Below are positions 33,301 to 44,155 of a DNA stretch of 64,000 bases, piece by piece. Each line of letters starts with the position of its first letter. Within the stretch, counting starts at the first letter, position 1. The notes under the pieces are model-generated. The model saw only the letters and a list, made by a program, of their open reading frames with translations. It made no database searches and was not told where the DNA came from. Origin of the DNA: Echria macrotheca. Its lineage: Eukaryota; Ascomycota; Sordariomycetes; Sordariales; Schizotheciaceae. The position numbers and the translations under genes are program-made. The stretch lies in NCBI GenBank assembly GCA_030411725.1, contig MU839827.1, forward strand, positions 4,409,027-4,473,026, read 5' to 3'.

Positions 33301-35706
33301 ATCGCACGAAGGGGCCGCCAACGACGAGCTCAATTCGGAGCTCGGCCGTCTCAAATCCATCGCGGCCCAAAAGGAGTCTGCGGAGAGAGAACTCGCTGAG
33401 CGATACGCTCAGCTGGAGCAGAAGCATCAGCAAACACTCGACATGGTGGAGGAGCTCAAGACAGAAGTCGCCAAGGCGCAACTGGCCAACAGCGAAGGCT
33501 CGTCTCCCAGAACAAGCACGCCCGTCATTCGCCGCAAGTCCAGTCAGAATGTTATGATCATTGACCGGGCTCATCGGTCGTTTGCCTCGCTCCGGAACAT
33601 TGCCGCCGAAAACTTTGAGAACCAACCCGATGTCATGCAGAACTTTGAGCTCAATCTGAATGCTGCCATGCACGAGCTGCACGCGCGTTCCGAGCGTATA
33701 CAGGAGCTCGAAGCGGACGTCGCCTCGGCGAAGAAGGAGATGGAAACCAAGATGGCCATCATCTCGGGCCTGACGCGCGAGCGATCAAGCTTAAAGGCCG
33801 CATCACCCATGGATATGGCGGTGGTGTCCACTCTTCGTGAACAGCTTGGCAAGAGCGAGAAGGAACTAAAGGAGATGCAGCAGGCGCATGCCGCCCGTGA
33901 GGCCGAGCTACAGGCACAACTTCACGAGCTCCAAGAAGCTCTCAAGCAGTCTGCCACTTCGGACCGCGCCGATCCCGACGAGGAGTTGTTGGAGCAGCGT
34001 GAAGCCCAGGCCAAGAAGATCTCGGAACTGGAGGGCGAACTGTCTGGGTGGGAGGAGAAACACATGTCGGCGCTTCAGAAGATGCAGGCAGCCGAGGATG
34101 AGATGAAGAAGACGATTGCCACCCTCGAGGACCAGGTGGTCTCATTCAATGCCAAGCTGGCCGAGGCCGAGGAAAAGAAGCCTGAGCATGAAGAGAATAT
34201 CAAGGAGATGGAGACCAAGCACCAGAAGCTTGTCGACTTTTTGCGAAGCGAGATCGATGAGTACAAGGCAGTCATCACCACCAACTCGTCAAAGATCGCC
34301 GAAGTCGAACAACAACATGCCGCCACGAAGGTGCTCCTTGGCCTTGCCTCCAAGGACAGGGACGCCGCAACCAAGGAGGTTGCGGTCCATAAGGACCTTG
34401 TCGCGAAACTGGAGAACCAGCTTGCCGACCACGAGGAGACTGTCAAGAAGCACCAGGAGAGCCTCCACGAACTTCAATCCAGGCACGTCAAGGAGCTAGA
34501 CGAGCTCCGGGCTTCTACGAAGCAGGAGTACGACCAACAACTTTCGCATCTGAAGGAAGACTACTCTCACCAGATCAAGCTGCTCGAGGGCGATCTCACC
34601 GAAGCCCGCGAGGAGCTCATGAAGGTCGCAACCCAGGTCGCCTTTGCTCTCGGGTTGGATGTCAGCGTCGAGAAGATCTCAGAACGTGTTGACGACTTGA
34701 TCGCCGACAAGAAGGCTCTGGCGCAAGAGCAGAAGAAGCGCTCGGAGCTCGAGAAGCACGTTGTTGACCTCTCCGGCATCAACGACACGATCATGCGGGA
34801 TCTGGAGGCTGTCAAAGCCACGTTAGTTGAAGTGCTCGCTGCCGACAGCAGCAAGGCCGGCACCGTCAAGGAGCAAGCCTCGCTGGTCAAGAAGAAGGTG
34901 GTCGACCTCGAGAGCAAGAACAAGAAGAACTCGCGTCTCATCGAGGAACTCGAGGATCAGCTCCAGAATAACTTCGATCAGGCTCAGGTCGCGACCAACC
35001 GGCTGTCGACACTCCAGTCGGAGCGCAATGCCCAACTCGAGGAAGCGAACGCTGCGAAGATTAGGCTGCAGTCCGAGCTTGAGACCATCAAGGAGGAATA
35101 CGCTTCTCTTCAGGTATGTTGCCACAGAAACCAGACGACCGGACTAAAACTAATATCTCACAGGCCAAGTACGACGGTGTTCTCTCGGGCGAAGGTCCCC
35201 AGCGTTCCAACTCAAACGGACACCTGCGCAAGAGCGCATCCGTGGCCTCTCTTCCGTCTCCACCTCCAGCAATTCCTCTTCCTCCTCTGCCTTCTGGCAG
35301 CGCGTCTGGTGGACCTTCAGTCTCGCCAACACCGCGCCCCGCAAGCAAGGATATTGCCATCACTCAGATCCAAGAGGACCAGGAGGCGCGCATCCGCCTG
35401 ATCGAGAAGCACCTCATGGCCGAGAAGCAGCTCACAGCCACCCTGGAAGAGGCGCTTACCGATCTGGAACGCCAGCAGAACAAAATCAAGGCCGACTGCG
35501 ACGCATGGCGCCGCCGGGCCAACGAGCTCGAGGGCGAGATCAAGGAGCTCAAGGAGAAGCCGCAGCAGGACAACCGGTGGAGCCTGCAGCAAGTGGAGGA
35601 GGAGCGCAGGAAACGGCGCGACGCCGAGATTGCGCACGCCCGTCTGGAGGAGCGCATGAACACCATCTCCAAGAAAAAGAAGAAGGGCAGCCTCAACTGC
35701 TTCTAG
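30320..35706 (+). CDS. kinesin with N-terminal motor and long coiled coil (kinesin-4-like)
   Basis: Exons 30320-30482, 30589-30912, 30984-35113 and 35164-35706 join to 1719 residues. The motor spans about residues 55-435. It has VRVRPPLRST, P-loop GQSGAGKSYTMG starting at residue 138, YVEIYNEQLRDLL, switch I NARSSRSHAVF, switch II DLAGSERL, and LGGNAITYMIACVTPAE. The motor end ARAIQSKPRI is followed by more than 1000 residues of heptad-rich coiled coil interrupted by acidic and Ser-rich linkers. A Pro/Ser-rich patch precedes the last coil, and the C-terminus is very basic (KKKKKGSLNCF). It should walk toward microtubule plus ends, probably as a dimer. The central motor and very long tail suggest kinesin-4, but I cannot place the family firmly. 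Exon 3 alone encodes 1376 codons. Confidence 0.9.
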
Positions 35707-37015
35707 TGGCGCGGCCGGTTGTTCCCGCGCTCTCCTTCCGGCTGTGCCTGGGCACTGGCGGCAGCTTGTCTGGTCCTCGCTGCCTTTTTTGTCATGCGAT
35801 ATCCGCTGTCGACTGGCGGCGAACGAGTCTTGCGTCCGATGTTTTGCTCCTCGGTTGAATGATCGACTTGAGATACCCATATCCCCCCCCCCCTTCAGCA
35901 ACCGTTATGTGGATTATGTACCAAATGTTTTCAGCACACACTCCGTTTGGGTTTCTTGTATATCCCCCCGCCCAGACTTTATTTCCTCTCTTTTCCTGGT
36001 CCCGAAATTCATGGACTGCATGCTTATGCACCTCACGCACTACCCATCTGCGACATCTGGAGTTCTGGGGCTTGGCTTTTGTGGCTTCTTTCGGTCTCGC
36101 ACTGCCCTTTTCAGCACCTGGCTTGTCGTTATATTCCCCCTTGGAGCGATGGAGTAGCAATCGGCTAGGGGAGATGTCTTGTCTCAACCTTATCTCCCGG
36201 AGGATGAGTTTACGGAGAAGAGCGAGAGGAAGAATGATAGACGGATCTCCCGATGTTTTCCTTTCTGATTTTCCCCCCACTCGGCAAACGAGGAGGGGGA
36301 GGCAGAGATACTCGAACAGACGCGACCACGGCCATTTCGATTTCTTGATGCTTTTTTTCTTCGTTCTCTTCATAATATTCAAGAAATGTGGTGTGGCTAA
36401 CGTCTGCCTTTTTCTGTGGTCTGTTCTCGGGTGGTGGGATTATTATTTATATATGATGGTTTTTTTTGTCTCCGAGGAAGAAGCAAGCTTATTCTGCGTT
36501 TTTACTCGTCACGACAAAGCAAGGGATGAATTGTGAAGATGGAAGGACACATCCAGGGACGAGATGGGAGAGATGGAAGGCAAATGGGAGAAAGATGAGA
36601 ATGAAGTAGAAACCAGTGATGGAGGATCGGAATTGATATCCCTGATTATACCCTTTGACTACACTTCAATTGGGAAGCTATTGTCTGTGAGAGATGCAGG
36701 TGTGGTGTTTGTTGGTGGTGATCACTGGTGCCAGGCATACCCCGACAGCGCAATCGGATCCAAGCATGACCACCCAACCGGCCAATAACGAATCGGCTCG
36801 CCATCTCGTGTCGCACAAATCATCCGAGCTTTTTTTATGTCGGTGGATTTTGTGAGAAGTGAGTGAGTGCTTGGAACACATAATACCTAATTTGAATACA
36901 GTAAAGGAGGTATCCCCAGCTCCCCGCTCCGTGCCGGCTGCGGGTTTCTGGGTAAAGGTGGAGGAGACGAGACGAGGAAGGAAGGATGGATCATGTTTGT
37001 TTCTCTCTCTGTGAT

Positions 37016-37047
37016 GTCGGTCGGTCGGTCGGTACACGGTCGGTCGG
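37016..37047. repeat. imperfect GGTC tetranucleotide repeat
   Basis: Repeated GGTC units occur in two blocks split by a TACAC interruption. It lies in non-coding DNA downstream of the kinesin gene. Confidence 0.85.
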
Positions 37048-37355
37048 GCCTACGGGAGTGTTGTGTCTCGATGAGGGGTCCGGTCCGGGGTTGAAGGGTG
37101 CGTGGATGGGCTGATGCTTCAGCTAGTGTAAATACCGACCGGTCACAGCAAAGGAGGAACGATGGAATGTTGTGGGGAAACAAACGGCAGTCACACTGTT
37201 TTTCCCCTTTCCCCATGGGACGCCAAAAAGGGGATGGGAAGGGGGGGGGGAAAGGTCGCGGGGAATCCCCGCAAATCGACAGCAAGAGAACGCGAGGTGT
37301 CACGGGAGTCGGCGGGTGTGTTTGTGGGAATTGAGAAAGGGAAAGCCAGGCCCAA

Positions 37356-37390
<35 letters not shown>
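37356..37390. repeat. (CAGC)n tetranucleotide microsatellite
   Basis: About nine perfect CAGC/CCAG units in non-coding DNA. Open frames through it read as Gln-Pro-Ala-Ser repeats on the plus strand and are not considered genes. Confidence 0.95.
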
Positions 37391-39640
37391 GCAATACCCC
37401 GGCGGCCAGATTATCCGAGGTCGCCGGGAGACGGGGAGAGCTAGTCTAGTACCGGGCTCCTCTTGTTTCCTTTCCTTCCCTTCATCCCGCCAACCCGCGG
37501 ATGTCACCCGACTTTCTCCTTGGTTTTTAGTTATCGTCTTTCTCGCTCTCTCCCAGGTCCATGGTCGTCATTGATGCGGGCCCGTGGGACCCTCTCTCAC
37601 TCTCCCGCCATCGCCTCTCCGTAGACGCGAGCCCCGCGGAGTCTGGACCCCTTTTTCTGTTGTTTCGCCAGGGGATCCATCCGTAGTGTAGAACTACAAC
37701 AAGCCCTGGTTGCCGGTGCCTTGTCACAGAAAAGAGGGAGATGCCGCCAAAGTTTAAGGTACCGGTACTCAGCGGACCAACCTGCTCGTCTTACATGCTT
37801 TCTTCGTTTTTGGCAGATTGGCAATAGCCATTGCCCTTTGAGGCTCGGGGCGGGGTTAGTTTCTCGTTCTAGAAACTCGGATGACCAACGGCGGCCGTGA
37901 TGTGTGTGTGTGGCCAGAAGCAGCCAATGACCACACCCGCTAGGCTTCACGTCTGGGCAAAAATCGTCAAGGAGGACCATGATCTTCGGCATCACGCCGA
38001 CCACGCTTGCACGCCTCTTCCGTCATGTCACTTTTTCCTGTCAGGCGCGGCGGCTCCGGCAGCGGCATGGCCAAGAAGGGCCAAGACAATCGGACCAGGC
38101 AAGACGCGGCCCCATGGATGCGGGGTGGCGTGCTGTCTGCAGCAAGGAAGCCGTGGAAGCATCTGATACCGGCCAAGTACCGTTTGGTAGAAGCCATCGT
38201 GGGGTTCATGACAGCGACCGACAAGCGGCGCGCCGAACGAGATGACCCTCTTGTGCCCCGCACGTCTCATCTCCCAACTTAGTCGTTGCAGCCGGACGGC
38301 CCGAGAGACAGAGAAACCAACCGGCCAGTTGTAATGGAAGACACCAGAAAAGCACCTCGCATGTAATAGCAATAATGCCAATATAAACCACGCCTCGTCC
38401 ATATGGGCGCCGCGGAATGTTGCCGGGTCACGGTTGCGAACCACAAGGTAGTGGTGGCTGGTTCAAGCCTTTCGGGGGTGCTGCCGTCCCCTTTTCCAGC
38501 AGCAGCATTAGCCAACCAGCCGTGCTGCCTTTTAAAACACTGCCAGGTCATCGGGACTGGCCAGAGTTGTCATCTCCCGTTTTGCCAAAGACGTTGGCCC
38601 CGCGCCGATAAATGGACGTCATTTGGTGGCAACCCCACCCGCGAGCATCCCTCAAAGCTGCTGGGAAAGGGATCGGAGAGGTCAAACGGGAGAGGATGAT
38701 GTGAGATGGTTCTACTTTTGGTTCCGAAACCGCAGATATCTGCCATGATTGGGAGGAGAACAACACCTGTTGCGAGTCTTCATTCTAACCGGCCTGAACG
38801 AGGGGCGGTTGAAGGGGGCGGGAAGTAGTGTTGTGTAGGTACGGAATAGCGCACAGGAACAACCCTGTCCCATGTGGCTCCAGAAAGAGCCGCCCCCACC
38901 TGCGTCTCTTTCGCAGCAGCCGTCAAACTCCAGTTTCCAGTCCAGACACACACTGGCAGTCCTGGCCGCTAGTTACTCACAAGGCTTGACCTTGCCCACG
39001 CAGGCACGCACCGGGGACCCTCCCTTCTATTGAGTCGCCAACAAAGGCCGTCCGGATCGCGGAGACCGCGTCTTGGACTCTTGGTCTTATTTCGCGCAAG
39101 ACAGGCCAGACCGAACGTCACTCACCCGGACACATGGGCCCTAAGCTGAGAGCTGCTTGCCATGGCGACGTTGGGGAGGGGAGCTCATCGGGCGGAAGGA
39201 AACCCACCCCTTCACGCAGGCTGCCCGGCTGCGAGGTACCTGTACATAGTGGTCCGGTCCGGTCGGTGGGAAAACTGGCTGCGCACACCCCAATGATGGG
39301 ACACTGCAACCATTATCCATGCAGCTCTTTTGCCCATCCAGGCGGGTATCATGCTGGGTTCGCCATTTCTGCCATAATACAAAAGCATCCCCTTCATCCC
39401 CTTCCCCGGAAGGCCTGAGGTGGTTTGTACTCTTCCCCCCTTTCTTCCTCCTCTGAGCTGCCCTCCTCTCCCGCTTGCTTCCCGCCGAGCTTCTCGTTCC
39501 AACCCGGTGTTTTTCTGTACCAGCGCATACAGAAGCGCGTCTCCCTTTACCCGGCGCAACGAAGAAAGGGTCGCAGGTCGCTTCCTGGCGCGCCCCTGAA
39601 AAAGACTTGTGTGTGTCGTTGCCCCGCTTATCCATCCGCC

Positions 39641-42122
39641 ATGTCGTCCGAAGCAGTCGAGGCGCCCAAGGCCCCGGTGGTGGCCGAGGCCCATCAAGTT
39701 GACACCTTCCGTAAGCTGAATCCCCCAAGACTTCAATTGGCCGCGCATGGCGTCGTCAGGCCGGTGTGAAGCTCATGATCCTGATGCTGATGATGATTTC
39801 TCTCCAGACCCTCCCCAAAAGATGCTGGACAGTACGTAACCGCCAAGCGTTGAGTGGCGTGCGGGGCAGAAGTTGGTGGGCAAAAGGATGAGCAGGGCGC
39901 TAATCCGAATGCAACAGAGCATCCCAGCAAGCCTCACATCTCCAGTAAGTTTCGCGCAATGCACCAACCCCGCACCACACCACCTCGCCGCCTCCTCACC
40001 CGGACGGGCGGCGAGCTTGGTAGCCAATGGACACAAAGCTAACGCGGCGCGCCATGCAGGCATCGAGGAGTACCAGCAGCTGTACAAGGAATCCATCACA
40101 GAACCCGAGAAATTCTGGGCGAGGCTGGCGCGCGAGCTTTTGACATGGAGCAAGGACTTCCAGACGGTGCACAGCGGCTCACTGGTCAACGGCGATAACG
40201 CCTGGTTCCTCGAGGGCGAGCTCAACGCGTCGTACAACTGCGTCGACCGCCATGCCTTCCAGGACCCCGACCGCGTCGCCATCATCTACGAGGCCGACGA
40301 GCCCACCGACGGCCGCAAGGTGACATACGGCGAGCTGCTGCGCGAGGTCTCGAAGCTGGCGCACGTGCTCAAGTCGATGGGCGTGCGCAAGGGCGACACG
40401 GTCGCCATCTACCTGCCCATGATCCCCGAGGCGCTGGTTGCGTTTCTCGCATGCAGCCGCATCGGCGCCGTCCACTCGGTCGTGTTCGCCGGCTTCTCGT
40501 CGGACTCGCTGCGCGATCGCGTCATTGACGCCAACAGCAAGATCGTCATCACCACGGACGAGGGCAAGCGCGGCGGCAAGCTGATTGGGACCAAGAAGAT
40601 CGTGGACGATGCCCTCAAGCAGTGCCCCGACGTCAAGAACGTCATCGTGTACAAGCGCACCGGCGCCGACGTGCCCTGGACCCAGGGCCGCGACTACTGG
40701 TGGCACGAGGAGGTCGAGAAGTGGCCGGCGTACATCGCGCCCGAGCCCATGAACTCGGAGGACCCCTTGTTCTTGCTGTATACCTCGGGATCGACCGGTA
40801 AGCCCAAGGGTGTCATGCACACCACGGGCGGCTATCTGCTCGGTGCCGCAACCACGGGCAAATACGTCTTTGACATCCATCCCGGGGACCGCTACTTCTG
40901 CGGAGGTGATGTCGGCTGGATCACCGGACATACCTATGTTGTCTATGCACCTTTGCTTCTGGGTGTTTCGACCGTCGTGTTCGAGGGCACCCCGGCGTAT
41001 CCCAACTTCTCGCGGTACTGGGAGATCATTGAGAAGCACAAGGTCACGCAGTTCTACGTCGCGCCTACTGCGCTGCGGCTGCTCAAGCGCGCCGGCGACC
41101 ATTTCGTCAAGCACCAGATGAAGGAGCTGAGAGTGCTTGGTTCAGTTGGCGAGCCCATCGCTGCCGAAGTGTGGAAGTGGTACTTTGAGGTTGTCGGCAA
41201 GGAGGAGGCGCACATCGTTGATGTAAGTTGTTGTTCGCCGGTAAGGGTGCGGCGGCAGGACGCTAACAATATCGCAGACGTACTGGCAAACCGAGACTGG
41301 GTCCAATGTCATCACGCCGCTTGCTGGTGTCACGCCGACAAAGCCCGGCTCCGCCTCGCTGCCCTTCTTCGGCATCGAGCCAGCCATTATCGACCCCGTC
41401 TCGGGCGAGGAGATTCATGGTAATGATGTCGAGGGTGTGCTTGCCTTTAAGCAGCCCTGGCCAAGCATGGCGCGGACGGTCTGGGGCGCGCACAAGCGGT
41501 ACATGGAGACGTACCTCACCGTCTACAAGGGCTATTACGTACGTTTTTTTCCCCTTTGAGTCGTGGAGTATAACGCTGACGAGTCACAAAGTTCACGGGA
41601 GACGGTGCGGGCCGGGACCACGAGGGATTCTACTGGATCCGCGGGCGCGTCGACGACGTGGTGAACGTCAGCGGCCACCGCCTGTCGACGGCCGAGATCG
41701 AGGCGGCGCTGATTGAGCATCACGCCATCGCCGAGGCGGCCGTGGTGGGCGTGTCGGACGAGCTCACGGGCCAGGCGGTCAACGCGTTTGTCGCGATCAA
41801 GGACGGCCACGAGCCGTCGGACGCGCTACGGAAGGAGTTCATCCTCCAGGTGCGGAAGAGCATCGGGCCGTTTGCGGCGCCCAAGGCGGTGCATATCGTG
41901 CCGGACCTGCCCAAGACGCGCAGCGGCAAGATTATGCGGCGTATTCTGAGGAAGATTTTGGCGGGCGAGGAGGATCAGCTTGGGGATACTTCTACGGTAC
42001 GTTTTTCTTTTTCTTCAGCAGTGAGAAAAGGATATTGGCTGACTTTTGGGGGATAATAGCTTTCGGATCCGTCTGTGGTGGACAAGATCATCGTGGTTGT
42101 GCACGAGAGCAAGAAGAAATGA
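39641..42122 (+). CDS. facA: acetyl-CoA synthetase (acetate-CoA ligase)
   Basis: Seven exons: 39641-39710, 39808-39831, 39918-39944, 40060-41222, 41278-41538, 41592-41996, 42060-42122. They join to 670 residues. It begins MSSEAVEAPKAPVVAEAHQV, and exons 2 and 3 are only 24 and 27 nt (HPPQKMLDK, HPSKPHIS). Core ANL-family motifs are YTSGSTGKPKGVMHT (P-loop, about residue 280), TYWQTETGS, GDGAGRDHEGFYWIRGRVDDVVNVSGHRLST (hinge and A8) and KTRSGKIMRR near residue 624. The last Lys of that motif is catalytic and, in homologues, the site of inhibitory acetylation. The enzyme makes acetyl-CoA from acetate, ATP and CoA and is required for growth on acetate (facA in Aspergillus, acu-5 in Neurospora). 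No presequence is evident, so it is probably cytosolic. Confidence 0.96.
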
Positions 42123-44155
42123 AGATGATGGGACGAAGAAAAAAAAATGACTACGTGAGGGTTGTTTTGGGTGTTTTTAAGGGGTATACCACCAACCATT
42201 GGTTTTTGTTGTTGTTGTCGTCGTTGCTGCGAGGGACAGTCGCTGGTTATGGTCAACCTGGTCTCGGTTGGATGGGATGTCGATTATCTGTCGAAGCAGG
42301 CCAATTTACTTCTTTTTTAGTTATCCAATGTTACTTTTCTTGATGATTGACTGTCCGAGGAGGGAAGCGGGATTCTACGTTAAACCCGTGATGCATGTTC
42401 CGGAGACCGGAGACCGGGGGGCGTGATCGGGGTGGTGACGAGTGCCAATAAGGCCGAGAGCCACGGCTTTCGTCATGGGCTGCCTCCCGGCCGATCGGCT
42501 CTGCGGAATACGTGCGGGAAGAGCAGAAGAACTTTGTTCGCTGGCGGTGTGGGGAAGGAAGGGGAAGAAAGGAAGGGCAGGCGGGCGGTGCATTCGAAGT
42601 TCGTCAGCAACTCATCAGCACAGTGTTTCTGGGCATTGGGATGTTTCTTTTGTCGAATTGTCTGTTCTTTGACTGATGAGAGCAGCAACAACAAATGGGG
42701 ATTGGCCCATCTCTTCGACTTGGTTTATCAGGTAGTTATTCTTTAGACGTTTTGTTCTCCTCTCGTGTGTTTGTCATGTTTGGAGTTAATTGACATGCTG
42801 CATGCAACTGCAAGCAGCGGGCTTTAGCCTTTCCCTCCCCCCCTTCCAGCCCTTCTCCAAGTCATGTTGCCGCGTCAGCTGCGCAGACAATACAGCATGC
42901 CAAGAGGTCCAACTACGGATAGTTAGGCGCTGTTGTTGTTACTGCCAAGCTGTACATAGTCTTGGTCTTGGTCGTGGTCGTGGATTTAGGTTAACAGCTT
43001 GGAAGAAGTGTCCCAAGTCAAACAAGTCGAACACGCTCACTCAGCCAGTCCTGACCTGAAGAAAGGCTCTCAAACTGGGCGCAGGCTGATGAGTATCGAA
43101 TTGGGCTACCAAGCCGGAAACGGCAAACGCCGTGGTAAAGTTAAAATGACGGGCTTGCCGCTGCCGGCACAGTGTGGGCGATATGAAGGGTCTTGGCTGA
43201 TGTTTTGCAGGGTTGAAAGCGAGGCTTGGCGGGAAGGCTGGCAACCTCGGCAGAACACTGAGGGGATCTCGAAACTTTAAAACAACACGACAATAGCTTT
43301 GTATTGCAACATTGGCAGCAATATTTGGTCCTGTACAGTTGCGGTCTAGAAACGATCCGAGCGGACGTCGCAAAGGCACCTAGAGAAGAAACACTCGACA
43401 AGCCATTGGCACGGTTTTGGGATTCTCTGAAACCGAGACAAGCCCCGCCGCGGCTGGCTCTCTCCCCAAGGGTCCTCGATCCTCGTCGAGTTCTGCTGCA
43501 GCCCGATGACTGATGACAGGTCCGGGGTAACGGCCTCGAAATTCTCGGGCTTTTTGATGCTTTGGACGCGGCACGGCGATCCATATCGTCGTTTCCGCAC
43601 TCTACCCATACGAATTAGTAATTATCGAGCTTTGTTTCCACTGAGCATGGGATCTCTGATAAAAAGCGAAATCCGACGGTTGGGGCTGACTGTGTCGCAC
43701 GCAAAGAATAAGGCCGCAGCTGACGCTCCGCCGCACGAAACCCCCTGAGCACCGCGCAATCCCATGCGCTCGCACGGTGCGCAGCGGTCTTGGCTAAACC
43801 TAGTGGGGAAGGCGAAGTGCTGGGCGGCCAGCGCTGACCAGCGAGACACCTCGCCGTCCCTCCCTCCCCCGACAATCTGGCTGCGCAGCGACCGACTGGG
43901 CCAACAAAACCAGCTCCTTTGGCACTGCCGCATCGCTCCTTTTTTACCCAGAGCTTTTGATCTCCCGTTTATCCCCCGCCTATCCATCCCATAACATCAT
44001 TGATCCCATCCCGCGCTCGTTTCCACAGGGACGCTCTCTCGCTTGCATTTCTTACCAGACAACACGCCGTCGAGTCGGTTGATTTTTTGGTTATATCGCC
44101 AGTTCCGCCACAGACTCAGATTCCCCATGGACCGAGGGCGGCAATAGAATTAATC
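42123..44155. promoter_or_regulatory. 2.0 kb gap between acetyl-CoA synthetase and ADAM protease
   Basis: It holds the 3' UTR of the synthetase and the promoter of the protease gene. Frames such as the minus one at 43141-43584 have no recognised domain and overlap other frames. I see no repeat or RNA gene. Confidence 0.45.

Larger units (their letters stand above)
35707..39640. promoter_or_regulatory. 3.9 kb gap between kinesin and acetyl-CoA synthetase
   Basis: The first part must hold the kinesin 3' UTR and the last part the synthetase promoter, with C/T-rich leader at 39425-39500. It contains a poly-C run near 35885, GGTC and CAGC tetranucleotide runs, and a 72-codon plus-strand small ORF at 38067-38282. 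No gene is recognised with confidence. Confidence 0.4.
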
